DNA from: Ichthyenterobacterium magnum
GTDB taxonomy: Bacteria; Bacteroidota; Bacteroidia; Flavobacteriales; Flavobacteriaceae
Length of the DNA: 64,000 bases
Assembly: GCF_003610635.1 (NCBI RefSeq)
Contig: NZ_RAQJ01000001.1
Location: 1,178,474-1,242,473 of the forward strand
Reading direction: 5' to 3'
The position numbers and the translations under genes are program-made. Below the pieces are notes generated by a model, which ran no database searches, had not been told where the DNA came from, and saw only the letters and a program-made list of their open reading frames with translations. Shown one piece after another: positions 53,201-61,610 of the stretch. Position 1 is the stretch's first letter, and every line of letters starts with the position of its first letter.

Positions 53201-53743
53201 TATTAGTATAAGCCATTTATGACCTCTGGGTTGGTTCATGTCTTGTTCCCATCGTAAACCTAAATAAAATAAAATAGCCATAATAAGTGTAGCCATAGCA
53301 TACACTTCAGTTTCAACAGCATTAAACCAAAAAGAATCTGTAAATGTAAAAGCCAAACTACCAACCAGTGAGCTACCAAGAATAGCAATTTCAGCATTTT
53401 TTGTTATGGTTTCTTGATTTTTAATTAACTTCCTTAATAAGATGCTAATGGTCCAAAACATAAATAATATGGTAAAAGCACTAGCAACAGCACTCATCAT
53501 ATTAAGCATCATTCCTATTTGTGAAGGCTCAAAAGCAAACATAGAGAAAAAGGCACCTAACATTTGAAATAAAGGCGCTCCTGGTGGATGACCTACTTGT
53601 AGTTTAGAAGATGTTAAAATATATTCTCCAGCATCCCAAAAACTTACAGTTGGTTCAATAGTTAGAGCATAAGTTATAAGTGCTATTGTGAAAGCGAACC
53701 ATCCTAAAATGGTATTCCATTTCTTGAAGTTGAAATGTGTCAT
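50264..53743 (-). CDS. GT117 family glycosyltransferase (DUF2723), TMEM260-like
   Basis: 1159 residues. The N-terminal about 600 residues are polytopic with the family's opening TVSFWDAGEYILTSSKLQVG and HPPGAPLFQMLGAFFSMF (acidic catalytic Asp in FWDAGEY). The C-terminal part is a large soluble domain with helical repeats. This is the DUF2723/GT117 group, related to the protein O-mannosyltransferase TMEM260; in Bacteroidetes it is thought to serve O-glycosylation of exported proteins. Function inferred by family. Five nt behind it on the same strand is the deacetylase gene. Confidence 0.88.
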   Translation of the reverse strand: MTHFNFKKWNTILGWFAFTIALITYALTIEPTVSFWDAGEYILTSSKLQVGHPPGAPLFQMLGAFFSMFAFEPSQIGMMLNMMSAVASAFTILFMFWTISILLRKLIKNQETITKNAEIAILGSSLVGSLAFTFTDSFWFNAVETEVYAMATLIMAILFYLGLRWEQDMNQPRGHKWLILIAFVIGLSFGVHFMGLLTIPALGLIYFFKNYKTVTIKNFIVANIVAVAILLFIFKLLLPNALRFFGWMEVAIVNTFGLPFHSGTIIAGIILIVAFYFGLKRTQKPINKNLIFIIIGAIGLIMIISIPAIFDLSTIALVLIAASIFGIAYLFNNSFKSFYQKFSSKSFNTAILCLLFIFIGFSSWLMLPIRANANVIINENDPSDARELLAYYNLEQYPETHLFYGPLFTEHYTGLDEDQPYVDDKKNYEKNYTTGTYDVINDWKNAKQNYNSSHANILPRMWSAEHAENYMMFTGLLDFKIKPEYQMENQVRALVSEFKQSVAAGKVDYEDYHQFLKKFGQEFFDIEKPTLADNIAYMLEYQLGYMYWRYFMWNFTGRQDDIQGKYDDLHGNWISGINFIDEMHLGMSQDNLPSDVKNNRARNTYYFLPLILGLIGFFFLFGKDKKLFWVMLVFFLFTGLAIQFYTNVRPFEPRERDYSVVGSFYVFAIWIGFGAYAIFDLLKKYSSSKFLAPIVTVVCLILVPGILVANNWDDHDRSGKYTANAMARKYLESCAPNAILFTIGDNDSFPLWYLQEIEGVRTDVRVVNTSLFQTDWYIDQMKRKAYESDPIPSQLTHDQYRYGTRDYIMKREITNDTLLIKDFMNFISSDDEKYKLKYLVQREGEDPSGYPSQLLNSNYFPTKYVRIPVDKKAVLENGIVKAKDADEIVPYIDIEITGGALYKNRLLMLDIVANNDWKRPIYFTGGSFGDDDYIWMKDYLQLDGMCYKLVPIKTAIDRANPFDMGRVDSDLMYDQVIAWDWGNSGTDIYHDVETRKNGITYRGNLARLVEQLINEEKLDKAEKIADIAMEKMPVDDFGYYTLLEPYISAYYEMDNVEKGRKLYKDVTKKYQENLTYYSELSLQNQTRYLDEIVTDIERYRSLVDILVIYNDKDFALEETEKFNNYLKLFKHFTDEEPETPLIEDRDIIKDTIDSISKIE

Positions 53744-53846
53744 ATATTGTTATGTAATTATTGCGAGCGAATTTACTAATAAATATGTTAAACATTAAGG
53801 TTTTTAAGTTAACGTTAAGGATTTTCAATTATTTTATGTTTTTTTA

Positions 53847-53877
53847 TTTGCGCAAACAAAACTTTGTTTTAAATTTG
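53847..53877 (+). promoter_or_regulatory. Bacteroidetes-type promoter of tRNA-Gln
   Basis: TTTG (53847-53850), 19-nt spacer, TAAATTTG (53870-53877), 17 nt before the tRNA: an exact match to the -33/-7 pattern. Confidence 0.7.
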
Positions 53878-53894
53878 CATCCTCATTTAGAGAT

Positions 53895-53967
53895 TGGCCT
53901 ATGGTGTAACTGGCAACACGTCTGTTTTTGGTACAGAAGAGTCTAGGTTCGAGCCCTAGTAGGCCAA
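53895..53967 (+). tRNA. tRNA-Gln (anticodon TTG)
   Basis: Acceptor arms TGGCCTA (53895-53901) and TAGGCCA (53960-53966) pair fully, with discriminator A. The anticodon loop TTTTGGT gives anticodon TTG, closed by CTGT/ACAG. T-arm CTAGGTTCGAGCCCTAG. CCA is not encoded. Length 73. Confidence 0.95.
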
Positions 53968-54084
53968 CAAAAATTGAATCCTAATTATGAAAATAGTTAG
54001 GGTTTTTTGTTTTAGTGATATTTTTTTTGGGCGAGAAGTTTATGCTGAGCATAGTCGAAGTAAGCCCTAGTAGGCCAACAAAAA
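53952..54084 (+). repeat. Duplicated tRNA-Gln 3' end (att-like direct repeat)
   Basis: The 22-bp string AGCCCTAGTAGGCCAACAAA plus two more A at 53952-53973 recurs exactly at 54063-54084. Only about 90 bp lie between the copies, including a terminator and a TATGCTGAGCATAGTCGAAG segment. A tRNA 3' end duplicated downstream is the usual trace of an integrase attachment site; no integrase is present. Confidence 0.75.
53981..54010 (+). terminator. Terminator behind tRNA-Gln
   Basis: CCTAATTAT and ATAGTTAGG pair (one G-T) around GAAA, followed by six T. Confidence 0.8.
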
Positions 54085-54110
54085 AGTCTTCCATTGCGGA
54101 AGACTTTTTT
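54080..54110. terminator. Bidirectional terminator between the tRNA region and the UspA gene
   Basis: AAAAAAGTCTTCC (54080-54092) and GGAAGACTTTTTT (54098-54110) form a 13-bp stem with a 5-nt loop. Confidence 0.9.
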
Positions 54111-54129
54111 ATTTTAAAATATTTTGTGT

Positions 54130-54954
54130 TTAAATCTTAAAGGTTACAACTGGTCGTTTAGCGTGATTTACTAAGTCTTCACTTATGCTCCCATTAAAGA
54201 AGTGTGCTATACCTTGTCTGCCATGTGTACTAATTCCTATTAAATCGGCATCAATATCTTTTGAGAAGTTTAAAATTCCTTTTTCTACACTATCGTCATT
54301 ATATATATTTACCGTATAGTTTTTAAAATTGTAATCACTTATAAAACTATCAATACGTTGTTTTGCTTTTGAAGTTGTAGTGAAATTGCTTGCTGTATTA
54401 ACCATTAACAAATGTATTTTGGCGTCAAATGCTGTAGCAAATTCTGTTGCTTGTTTATATGTCTCTTTGTTATCGTTTTTGAAATCTGAAGCAAATACAA
54501 AATCATTAACTGCAAAATCATCATGATCATTTTTAATGACCAAAACAGGTATGTCTGATGAGCGTACAACTTTTTCAGCATTAGAGCCTACAAACATTTC
54601 TTTAATTCCGCTAGCACCATGAGAGCCCATAATAATTAAATCAACACCATTTTCATGACAAACATCAATTACACCACTAAAAGCACCATCAGGTTTTACA
54701 ATTTCGTGGACAGTGATACCTTTTAAGTATTCACTATTCATCATGTCTTCAAATTTTTGATGAGCTAACTTCATAAAAAACATAACTTCAGGCACATCGG
54801 CTTGAGCACTTACAGCATCAGTCTCCTGCATAGGGATTTCTAACATGTGTAACAGATAAATTTCACTATTATACTTTTTTGCTAATTGAGAAGCGACTTT
54901 TAAAGCGCTTTCGGCTTCTTTAGAAAAGTCAGTTGGTACTAATATTTTATTCAT
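54130..54954 (-). CDS. Universal stress protein with two UspA domains
   Basis: 274 residues made of two UspA units: the first (about 1-140) has MNKILVPTDFSKEAESALK and the nucleotide-binding pattern IIMGSHGASGIKEMFVGSNA; the second has FVFASDFKNDNKETY and IGISTHGRQGIAHFFNGS. Both units keep the G-x-x-G-x9-G(S) loop, so ATP binding is likely. General stress response; single gene. Confidence 0.92.
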   Translation of the reverse strand: MNKILVPTDFSKEAESALKVASQLAKKYNSEIYLLHMLEIPMQETDAVSAQADVPEVMFFMKLAHQKFEDMMNSEYLKGITVHEIVKPDGAFSGVIDVCHENGVDLIIMGSHGASGIKEMFVGSNAEKVVRSSDIPVLVIKNDHDDFAVNDFVFASDFKNDNKETYKQATEFATAFDAKIHLLMVNTASNFTTTSKAKQRIDSFISDYNFKNYTVNIYNDDSVEKGILNFSKDIDADLIGISTHGRQGIAHFFNGSISEDLVNHAKRPVVTFKI

Positions 54955-55012
54955 ATTGCTTAGGGTAACAGTTTATTCTATAAAGTTAATAATAAAAAAC
55001 GACATTATTGTA

Positions 55013-55045
55013 TTTGTAAAAATCAATATAAATGTTGTATATTTG
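55013..55045 (+). promoter_or_regulatory. Promoter of rimP-nusA-infB
   Basis: TTTG (55013-55016), 21-nt spacer, TATATTTG (55038-55045) followed by C. Start of transcription would fall near 55052, leaving a leader of about 55 nt. Confidence 0.65.
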
Positions 55046-55072
55046 CAGCGTTGTTTGAAGAAAAAGAATAAT

Positions 55073-55100
55073 GAGCGGACGTGAAGTCCGCTCTTTTTAT
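55073..55100 (+). promoter_or_regulatory. Leader hairpin with T-tract before rimP (candidate attenuator)
   Basis: GAGCGGAC, loop GTGAA, GTCCGCTC, then TTTTTAT: an intrinsic terminator shape between the promoter and the rimP ATG at 55108. The stem is GC-rich in an AT-rich genome. The operon encodes NusA, which acts on such hairpins, so feedback is possible. Confidence 0.65.
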
Positions 55101-55107
55101 ACTAAAA

Positions 55108-55572
55108 ATGTTCAAGGAGACTGTAAAAAAATTATTAGACGAAGGATTAAAGCAACGAGAAGACCTGTTCTTAATCGATTTAGAAGTGTTATCAGATAAC
55201 ACAATTAAAGTTATTATTGATGGTGATGCTGGCGTGCTTGTTGAAGATTGTATGTTTATTAGTCGTGCAATTGAACATAATTTAGATAGAGAAGATCAAG
55301 ATTTTTCTTTAGAAGTAGCATCTGTAGGTGCCGCTACACCTTTTACACATCAAAGACAATATAAAAAGAACATTGGCAGGATTTTAAGTGTGAAAACTAA
55401 AGACAACCAAAAATTTGAAGCGACACTAGCAAATGCAGATGAAAATGCAATTGAATTGGAGTGGAAAACAAGAGAACCTAAACCAGTTGGTAAAGGAAAA
55501 GTAACAGTAAAAAAGCATGCTAAAATTGAGTATTCAAATATTTTAGAAGCACAAGTGATAATAAAATTTTAA
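55108..55572 (+). CDS. rimP: Ribosome maturation factor RimP
   Basis: 154 residues from the ATG at 55108; an earlier in-frame GTG at 55081 lies inside the leader hairpin and is rejected. DLEVLSDNTIKVIIDGDAGV, CMFISRAIEHNLDREDQDFS and LEVASVGAATPFTHQRQYKK match the RimP two-domain fold. It helps assemble the 30S subunit. First gene of the rimP-nusA-infB operon, 12 nt before nusA. Confidence 0.93.
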   Translation: MFKETVKKLLDEGLKQREDLFLIDLEVLSDNTIKVIIDGDAGVLVEDCMFISRAIEHNLDREDQDFSLEVASVGAATPFTHQRQYKKNIGRILSVKTKDNQKFEATLANADENAIELEWKTREPKPVGKGKVTVKKHAKIEYSNILEAQVIIKF

Positions 55573-55584
55573 TTCATAGTAGTT

Positions 55585-56817
55585 ATGGAAAATGTTGCGT
55601 TAATTGATTCTTTTTCAGAATTTAAAGACGATAAATTAATAGATCGTGTAACGTTAATGGCGATTTTAGAAGACGTGTTAAGAAACGCGTTAAAGAAAAA
55701 ATATGGTGACGATGATAACTTTGATATTATTATCAATCCAGATAAAGGCGATTTAGAAATTTGGAGAAATAGAATTGTAGTTGCAGATGATGAGGTAGAA
55801 GAACCAAACCAAGAAATTGCACTATCTGAAGCTCAAAAAATTGAACCAGATTTTGAAGTAGGTGAAGATGTTGCAGAAGAAGTTAAACTTATAGATTTAG
55901 GAAGACGTTCTATTTTGGCGTTGCGTCAAAATTTAATATCTAAAATCCATGAGCATGATAATACAAACATATACAAGCAATTTAAAGATTTAGAAGGAGA
56001 GATTTATACTGCTGAGGTACATCATATTCGTCATAGAGCAATTATATTGTTGGACGATGAGGGCAACGAAATTATTTTACCTAAGGATAGACAAATCCCA
56101 TCAGATTTTTTTAGAAAAGGAGAAAACGTAAGAGGTATTATTGAAAGTGTTGAGCTTAGAGGTAATAAACCAGCAATAATAATGTCCAGAACAGCTCCCG
56201 TGTTTTTAGAAAAGTTATTTGAACAAGAGATACCAGAAGTTTTTGACGGCTTAATTTCAATCAAAAAAGTAGTGAGAATTCCTGGAGAAAAAGCAAAAGT
56301 TGCAGTAGATTCTTATGACGATAGAATAGATCCTGTAGGAGCATGTGTTGGAATGAAAGGATCAAGAATTCATGGCATAGTTCGAGAATTAGGAAATGAA
56401 AATATTGACGTTATTAATTACACTAATAACTTACAATTATTTATAACAAGAGCATTAAGCCCTGCTAGAGTAACATCTATAAAATTAGACGAAGATACAA
56501 AAAGAGCAGAAGTGCTTTTAAAGCCTGAAGAAGTTAGTAAAGCCATTGGTCGAGGTGGTCATAACATTCGTCTTGCTGGTCAATTAACCGGTTATGAGAT
56601 TGATGTGTTTAGAGAAGGTGCTGAAGAAGATGTTGAGTTAACAGAATTCTCAGATGAGATAGAAGGCTGGGTTATTGAAGAATTTAGTAAAGCAGGATTA
56701 GATACTGCAAAGAGCATTTTAGAACAAGATGTATTAGATTTGGTTAAAAGAACCGATTTAGAAGAAGAAACAATTATTGATGTTATCAGAATTCTTAAAG
56801 AAGAATTTGAAGATTAA
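55585..56817 (+). CDS. nusA: Transcription termination/antitermination factor NusA
   Basis: 410 residues: the N-terminal RNA-polymerase binding domain, an S1 domain (about 130-200), and two KH domains (VGACVGMKGSRIHGIVRELG and EVSKAIGRGGHNIRLAGQLT). The C-terminus is short, with no added acidic repeats. It sets pausing and termination and lies between rimP and infB as in most bacteria. Confidence 0.96.
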   Translation: MENVALIDSFSEFKDDKLIDRVTLMAILEDVLRNALKKKYGDDDNFDIIINPDKGDLEIWRNRIVVADDEVEEPNQEIALSEAQKIEPDFEVGEDVAEEVKLIDLGRRSILALRQNLISKIHEHDNTNIYKQFKDLEGEIYTAEVHHIRHRAIILLDDEGNEIILPKDRQIPSDFFRKGENVRGIIESVELRGNKPAIIMSRTAPVFLEKLFEQEIPEVFDGLISIKKVVRIPGEKAKVAVDSYDDRIDPVGACVGMKGSRIHGIVRELGNENIDVINYTNNLQLFITRALSPARVTSIKLDEDTKRAEVLLKPEEVSKAIGRGGHNIRLAGQLTGYEIDVFREGAEEDVELTEFSDEIEGWVIEEFSKAGLDTAKSILEQDVLDLVKRTDLEEETIIDVIRILKEEFED

Positions 56818-56847
56818 CATATATTTAAGTTATTTTACAAGCAATTT

Positions 56848-59589
56848 ATGGCTCAAACAAGATTAAATAAAGTATTACGAGAACTCAATATTTCTATTGA
56901 CCGTGCCGTTGATTTTTTAGATTCAAAAGGGATAGAAATAGAAAAGAGCCCTAATACAAAAATATCAGAAGAAATATATAATACTCTTTCTGATGAGTTT
57001 CAAACTGATGCCAATAAAAAAGTTGCATCAAAAGAAGTTAGTGAAGCCAAACTAAAAGAAAAAGAAGAACTTCGTGAGCAGCGCGAACGTGAGCTTGAAG
57101 AAAAGGCAAAGAAGGATGAAGCTAAAAAAGAAGTTGTAAAAGCTAAGGCTGAATTGAGTGGTCCTAAGCAAATAGGTAAAATTGATTTAGAACCTAAAAA
57201 AGCTGAACCTAAAAAAGAAGCACCTAAAAAAGAAACGCCAAAGGCTGAGAAGAAAGAAGTTTCTGTCAAAATTAAAGAAGAAGCTCCAAAAACTGAGAAG
57301 AAGAAGGAAACCCCTAAAAAAGAAGTAGCTCCTAAAAAGGATGTAGTATCCAAAAAAGAAGAAGCACCTAAAAAAGAAAAGGTTTCAGAAGAAACCTCAC
57401 TAGAAGAAACCCCAGTAGACGAAACTTTAAAAACTCAATATAAAAAACTATCAGGACCAAAAGCCACTGGGCAGAAAATAGATTTATCAAAATTCAATAA
57501 GCCAAAAAAGAAAAAGGAAGAGAAAAAACCAGATGCCACTAAAGACGCAAATAAAAAGAAAAGACGTCGTATTAGTAAAGGCCCTGGAGGAGATAATAAA
57601 CCAAATTACGGTAACAAGAATAACAATCAAAAAGGAGGTTATAAAGGTAAAGGAAAACGCCCAGCTATTGTAAAAGAAGAACCAAGTGAAGCTGATGTGC
57701 AAAAGCAAATTAGAGAAACTTTAGAAAAACTACAAGGTAAATCTAACAAAGGAAAAGGCGCTAAATACCGTAAAGAGAAAAGAGATCAGCATAGAGAGCA
57801 AACCGAAATTGATCAAAAAATTGAAGCAGCAGAAAGTAAAATACTTAAAGTAACAGAGTTTGTAACAGCTAACGAAGTAGCTACAATGATGGATGTTTCA
57901 GTAACCGAAATTATTTCAGCTTGTATGTCACTTGGTATGATGGTAACAATGAACCAACGTTTAGACGCAGAAACTTTATCTGTAGTAGCTGATGAGTTTG
58001 GTTATAATGTCGAGTTTGTAACTTCAGATTTAGAGGATGCTATTGAAGAAGTAGAAGACAAACCAGAAGATTTGCAAGAACGTGCTCCAATTGTAACAGT
58101 AATGGGGCATGTGGATCATGGTAAAACATCGCTTTTAGATTACATACGTAAAGAAAATGTTATTGCAGGAGAATCAGGTGGTATTACACAGCATATAGGC
58201 GCTTATGGTGTACAACTTGAAGGTGGTCAAAAAATGGCGTTTTTAGATACTCCAGGTCACGAGGCCTTTACAGCAATGCGTGCTCGTGGTGCTCAAGTAA
58301 CAGATATAGTTATTATTGTTATTGCAGCAGATGATTCAATCATGCCGCAAACAAAAGAAGCTATTGCGCACTCGCAAGCTGCTGGAGTTCCAATTATTTT
58401 TGCAATCAATAAAATTGATAAGCCAGGTGCTAATCCTGAAAAAGTAAAAGAAGAATTAGCTCAAATGAATTTATTAGTTGAAGATTGGGGAGGAAAAATT
58501 CAATCTCACGATATTTCAGCTAAAAACGGAACAGGCGTTAAAGAACTATTAGAAAAAGTATTGTTAGAAGCTGAATTATTAGAGCTTAAAGCAAACCCAG
58601 ATAAACAAGCAAACGGAACTGTTGTTGAAGCATTTTTAGATAAAGGTCGTGGTTATGTGTCTACTATATTAGTACAAGCCGGAACTTTAAAAATTGGGGA
58701 TTATGTACTTGCTGGTAAAAACAGTGGTAAGGTTAAAGCCATGCATGATGAACGAGGAAATGAGATAAAACAAGCTGGACCATCAACACCAGTATCTATA
58801 TTAGGTCTAGATGGTGCGCCTCAAGCAGGTGATAAGTTTAATGTATTTGATGATGAGCGTGAAGCTAAGCAAATTGCTACAAAACGTACGCAGTTGCAAC
58901 GTGAACAATCTGTTAGAACACAGCGTCATATTACATTAGATGAGATTGGTCGTCGTATTGCTTTAGGTGATTTCCAAGAGTTAAATATCATACTTAAAGG
59001 TGATGTGGATGGTTCTGTAGAAGCATTAACAGATTCTTTCCAGAAATTATCTACTGAAGAAATTCAAGTTAATATTATACACAAAGGTGTTGGTGCAATC
59101 ACAGAAAGTGATGTGTTATTAGCATCTGCTTCTGATGCCATTATTATTGGGTTTAACGTGCGTCCAATGGGTAACGCAAGAAGTATTGCTGATAAAGAAG
59201 AAATCGATATCAGAATGTACTCAATTATCTATGATGCTATTAATGATCTTAAGGATGCTATGGAAGGCATGTTGTCTCCAGAGCTTAAAGAAGAGATTAC
59301 TGGTACAGCAGAAATTAGAGAGACATTTAAAATTTCTAAAATCGGAACCATTGCAGGCTGTATGGTTACAAACGGTAAAATATTTAGAAACTCAGGCATT
59401 CGCCTAATTAGAGATGGTGTTGTTATTCATACTGGTGAGTTAACATCATTAAAGCGATTTAAAGATGATGCAAAAGAAGTGTCTAAAGGTTATGATTGTG
59501 GTATTCAACTTAAAGGCTATAATGATGTTCAGATTGATGACGTTATTGAAGCTTTCCAAGAAGTAGAAGTAAAGAAGAAATTAAAGTAA
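56848..59589 (+). CDS. infB: Translation initiation factor IF-2
   Basis: 913 residues. A long, very lysine/glutamate-rich and repetitive N-terminal part (about 55-330, many EAPKKE-like repeats) precedes the GTPase ([52 protein letters not shown]) and the domains that bind initiator tRNA. It brings fMet-tRNA to the 30S subunit. Last gene of the operon before a terminator. Confidence 0.97.
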   Translation: MAQTRLNKVLRELNISIDRAVDFLDSKGIEIEKSPNTKISEEIYNTLSDEFQTDANKKVASKEVSEAKLKEKEELREQRERELEEKAKKDEAKKEVVKAKAELSGPKQIGKIDLEPKKAEPKKEAPKKETPKAEKKEVSVKIKEEAPKTEKKKETPKKEVAPKKDVVSKKEEAPKKEKVSEETSLEETPVDETLKTQYKKLSGPKATGQKIDLSKFNKPKKKKEEKKPDATKDANKKKRRRISKGPGGDNKPNYGNKNNNQKGGYKGKGKRPAIVKEEPSEADVQKQIRETLEKLQGKSNKGKGAKYRKEKRDQHREQTEIDQKIEAAESKILKVTEFVTANEVATMMDVSVTEIISACMSLGMMVTMNQRLDAETLSVVADEFGYNVEFVTSDLEDAIEEVEDKPEDLQERAPIVTVMGHVDHGKTSLLDYIRKENVIAGESGGITQHIGAYGVQLEGGQKMAFLDTPGHEAFTAMRARGAQVTDIVIIVIAADDSIMPQTKEAIAHSQAAGVPIIFAINKIDKPGANPEKVKEELAQMNLLVEDWGGKIQSHDISAKNGTGVKELLEKVLLEAELLELKANPDKQANGTVVEAFLDKGRGYVSTILVQAGTLKIGDYVLAGKNSGKVKAMHDERGNEIKQAGPSTPVSILGLDGAPQAGDKFNVFDDEREAKQIATKRTQLQREQSVRTQRHITLDEIGRRIALGDFQELNIILKGDVDGSVEALTDSFQKLSTEEIQVNIIHKGVGAITESDVLLASASDAIIIGFNVRPMGNARSIADKEEIDIRMYSIIYDAINDLKDAMEGMLSPELKEEITGTAEIRETFKISKIGTIAGCMVTNGKIFRNSGIRLIRDGVVIHTGELTSLKRFKDDAKEVSKGYDCGIQLKGYNDVQIDDVIEAFQEVEVKKKLK

Positions 59590-59606
59590 ATTCCTTTAAA
59601 TAGAAA

Positions 59607-59640
59607 CAAAAAAAGCGACTCATATGAGTCGCTTTTTTTG
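59607..59640. terminator. Bidirectional terminator after infB
   Basis: A perfect 34-bp palindrome with A-run, GCGACTCATATGAGTCGC and T-run; serves infB and the convergent SPOR gene. Confidence 0.92.
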
Positions 59641-59660
59641 TTTAGTTATATAACAAATAA

Positions 59661-60056
59661 CTATTTCTTTTTGTCCTTTTTAGGTTTAAAGATAAACGCA
59701 TTAGCGTACTTTCTTTTAATTTTTAAAAGTGCTTTATCTGCTTCTAATCGGCTTCTAAAATTACCAACCCATATTTTTGTGTTTGGCGAATCAAACTCCA
59801 TATTTACAGGCCATTCTCCATATGCATTAAGAAAATGGCGTCTTGTATTCTCTGCACCAGAACGTGTGCCAGAATATACTTGTATTTTATATAGGTCTAC
59901 AGTTCTAATATCCTTTTTGTATTCTAAAAGCGTTTCTATGTCGCTGTCTTGGTCAATCATTACTACACCTTCTTGAGCCGAAACTTGTAGTGTTAGAGCT
60001 AAAAAAGCTAAAAAGACTATAGTTTTTATTGTTTTTTTATTCAACATAATTGTCAT
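59661..60056 (-). CDS. SPOR domain-containing secreted protein
   Basis: 131 residues: signal peptide (IKTIVFLAFLALTLQVSAQ), a short linker, and a C-terminal SPOR-like repeat (LYKIQVYSGTRSGAENTRRH; SPNTKIWVGNFRSRLEADKA) that binds peptidoglycan stripped of stem peptides. Likely periplasmic, linked to cell wall or division; single gene, divergent from the cytochrome gene. Confidence 0.82.
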   Translation of the reverse strand: MTIMLNKKTIKTIVFLAFLALTLQVSAQEGVVMIDQDSDIETLLEYKKDIRTVDLYKIQVYSGTRSGAENTRRHFLNAYGEWPVNMEFDSPNTKIWVGNFRSRLEADKALLKIKRKYANAFIFKPKKDKKK

Positions 60057-60202
60057 ATTTAATGCAAAGAAAATGATTTTTTTTTATAGTGTTTCCTTTT
60101 ACTCAGTTTATTAAACTTAATAGTATCTATTTTTATTATTTAGAATCCTTATAAATTATCAATTAACACTTCTGTAACATTTTCAAAATCGACTTTAAAT
60201 GT

Positions 60203-60210
60203 TACTTTTG
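60203..60210 (+). promoter_or_regulatory. Candidate -7 box of the alternative complex III operon
   Basis: TACTTTTG followed by C, 35 nt before the first ATG at 60246; the -33 region is only T-rich. Confidence 0.45.
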
Positions 60211-60245
60211 CAAGAGATTTTTTATAACTGATTTTTTCTTTTTAA

Positions 60246-61577
60246 ATGAAAAAACCATACCAAAGTTTAGAAGATAATTCAACTAACAATATGATACAAG
60301 TGATTTACCATAAACTAACCTCAAATATTCTTCATATTGGGTTGGTTATTTTACTCACGTTTTCAACTACTCTTAACGCTCAAGAAGGAGACCCTGCAAA
60401 AGGGAAAACTTTATTTAACACCAATTGTGCTGCTTGTCATAAATTAGATAAAAAGATGACAGGTCCTGCATTGCGTAATGTAGAGCAACGTCTTGCGGAT
60501 GATGAAGGTTTAGATAGAGAGTGGCTTAATGCATGGATACGTAATAGTGCCGGAATGGTTAAGTCTGGAGATGCGTATGCAAACAAGATTTTTAATGAGT
60601 ATGGTGGCGCGGCAATGACTGCATTCCCAACACTTACAGATCAAGATATTACAGATATCTTAGCATATACAGCTGCTGAGCCAGAAGCGAAACCAGAAGT
60701 TGCTGTTGCTACGGGTCAACCAACGCAAGCTACAGAAGACGGGATTTCAAACAAACTAATTCTTGGTGCATTAGCATTGTTATTTGCTTTATTAGCAATG
60801 GCATTAATTTTAGTTCGTAAAACCTTAAATAGATTTGCTGAAGCTAAAGGTGTTGATATTGCAAAAGATAAAAGCTTACCAATCTGGAAGGCATTTGCTG
60901 AAAATCAATTTTTAGTATTAGTAACTACAATCTTCTTTTTATTAGCAAGTGCGTATTTTGTGTATGGTTACTTAATGCAAATTGGTGTTGATCAAGGATA
61001 TCAGCCAGTACAACCAATTCATTTTTCGCATAAAATACATGCTGGAGATAACGGCATAGATTGTAAATATTGTCACTCTTCAGCTAGAGTTAGTAAAACG
61101 TCTGGTATACCTTCATTAAATGTTTGTATGAACTGTCATAAATCTGTTTATGAATATACTGGAGAAACTACTGCTAAATATGATAAAGCATTTTATGATG
61201 GAGAAATCCAGAAATTATATGCAGCTGCTGGATGGAGTGATGCAGATCAAAAGTACACGGGTGAAGCGCAACCAGTAAAATGGGTGAGAATTCATAATTT
61301 ACCAGACTTTGCATATTTTAATCACTCACAACATGTCTCTGTTGCTGGAGTTGAGTGTCAAACATGCCATGGTCCTGTAGAAGAAATGGAGGAAGTATAC
61401 CAGTACTCACCATTAACAATGGGTTGGTGTATCGATTGTCACAGAAAGACAGAAGTAAAAGTTAAAGATAATGCGTATTACACAAAAATACACGAGCAAT
61501 TATCTAAGAAATATGGTGTAGATAAACTTACAGCTGCTCAAATGGGTGGATTAGAATGTGGTAAATGTCACTATTAA
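60246..61577 (+). CDS. actA: Multiheme cytochrome c, alternative complex III subunit A
   Basis: 443 residues. Signal peptide, then a monoheme cytochrome c domain (NTNCAACHKL), two membrane spans (about 175-240), and five more CxxCH motifs (CKYCH, CMNCH, CQTCH, CIDCH, CGKCH), six in all. The last five match the pentaheme part of ActA; the first is an extra N-terminal cytochrome domain. ActA passes electrons from quinol to a terminal oxidase as part of alternative complex III. A start at 60291 (MIQVIYHKL) gives a tidier signal peptide and may be the true one. Next gene is actB, 33 nt on. Confidence 0.9.
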   Translation: MKKPYQSLEDNSTNNMIQVIYHKLTSNILHIGLVILLTFSTTLNAQEGDPAKGKTLFNTNCAACHKLDKKMTGPALRNVEQRLADDEGLDREWLNAWIRNSAGMVKSGDAYANKIFNEYGGAAMTAFPTLTDQDITDILAYTAAEPEAKPEVAVATGQPTQATEDGISNKLILGALALLFALLAMALILVRKTLNRFAEAKGVDIAKDKSLPIWKAFAENQFLVLVTTIFFLLASAYFVYGYLMQIGVDQGYQPVQPIHFSHKIHAGDNGIDCKYCHSSARVSKTSGIPSLNVCMNCHKSVYEYTGETTAKYDKAFYDGEIQKLYAAAGWSDADQKYTGEAQPVKWVRIHNLPDFAYFNHSQHVSVAGVECQTCHGPVEEMEEVYQYSPLTMGWCIDCHRKTEVKVKDNAYYTKIHEQLSKKYGVDKLTAAQMGGLECGKCHY

Positions 61578-61610
61578 TAAATTTAATAAGAAGTAATTCA
61601 ATTATATAAT

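Noticed and set aside
57000-57708. Long minus-strand frames opposite the N-terminal part of infB
   Set aside because: They mirror the Lys/Glu-rich repeats of IF-2 as Phe/Ser/Leu runs; no independent coding signs.
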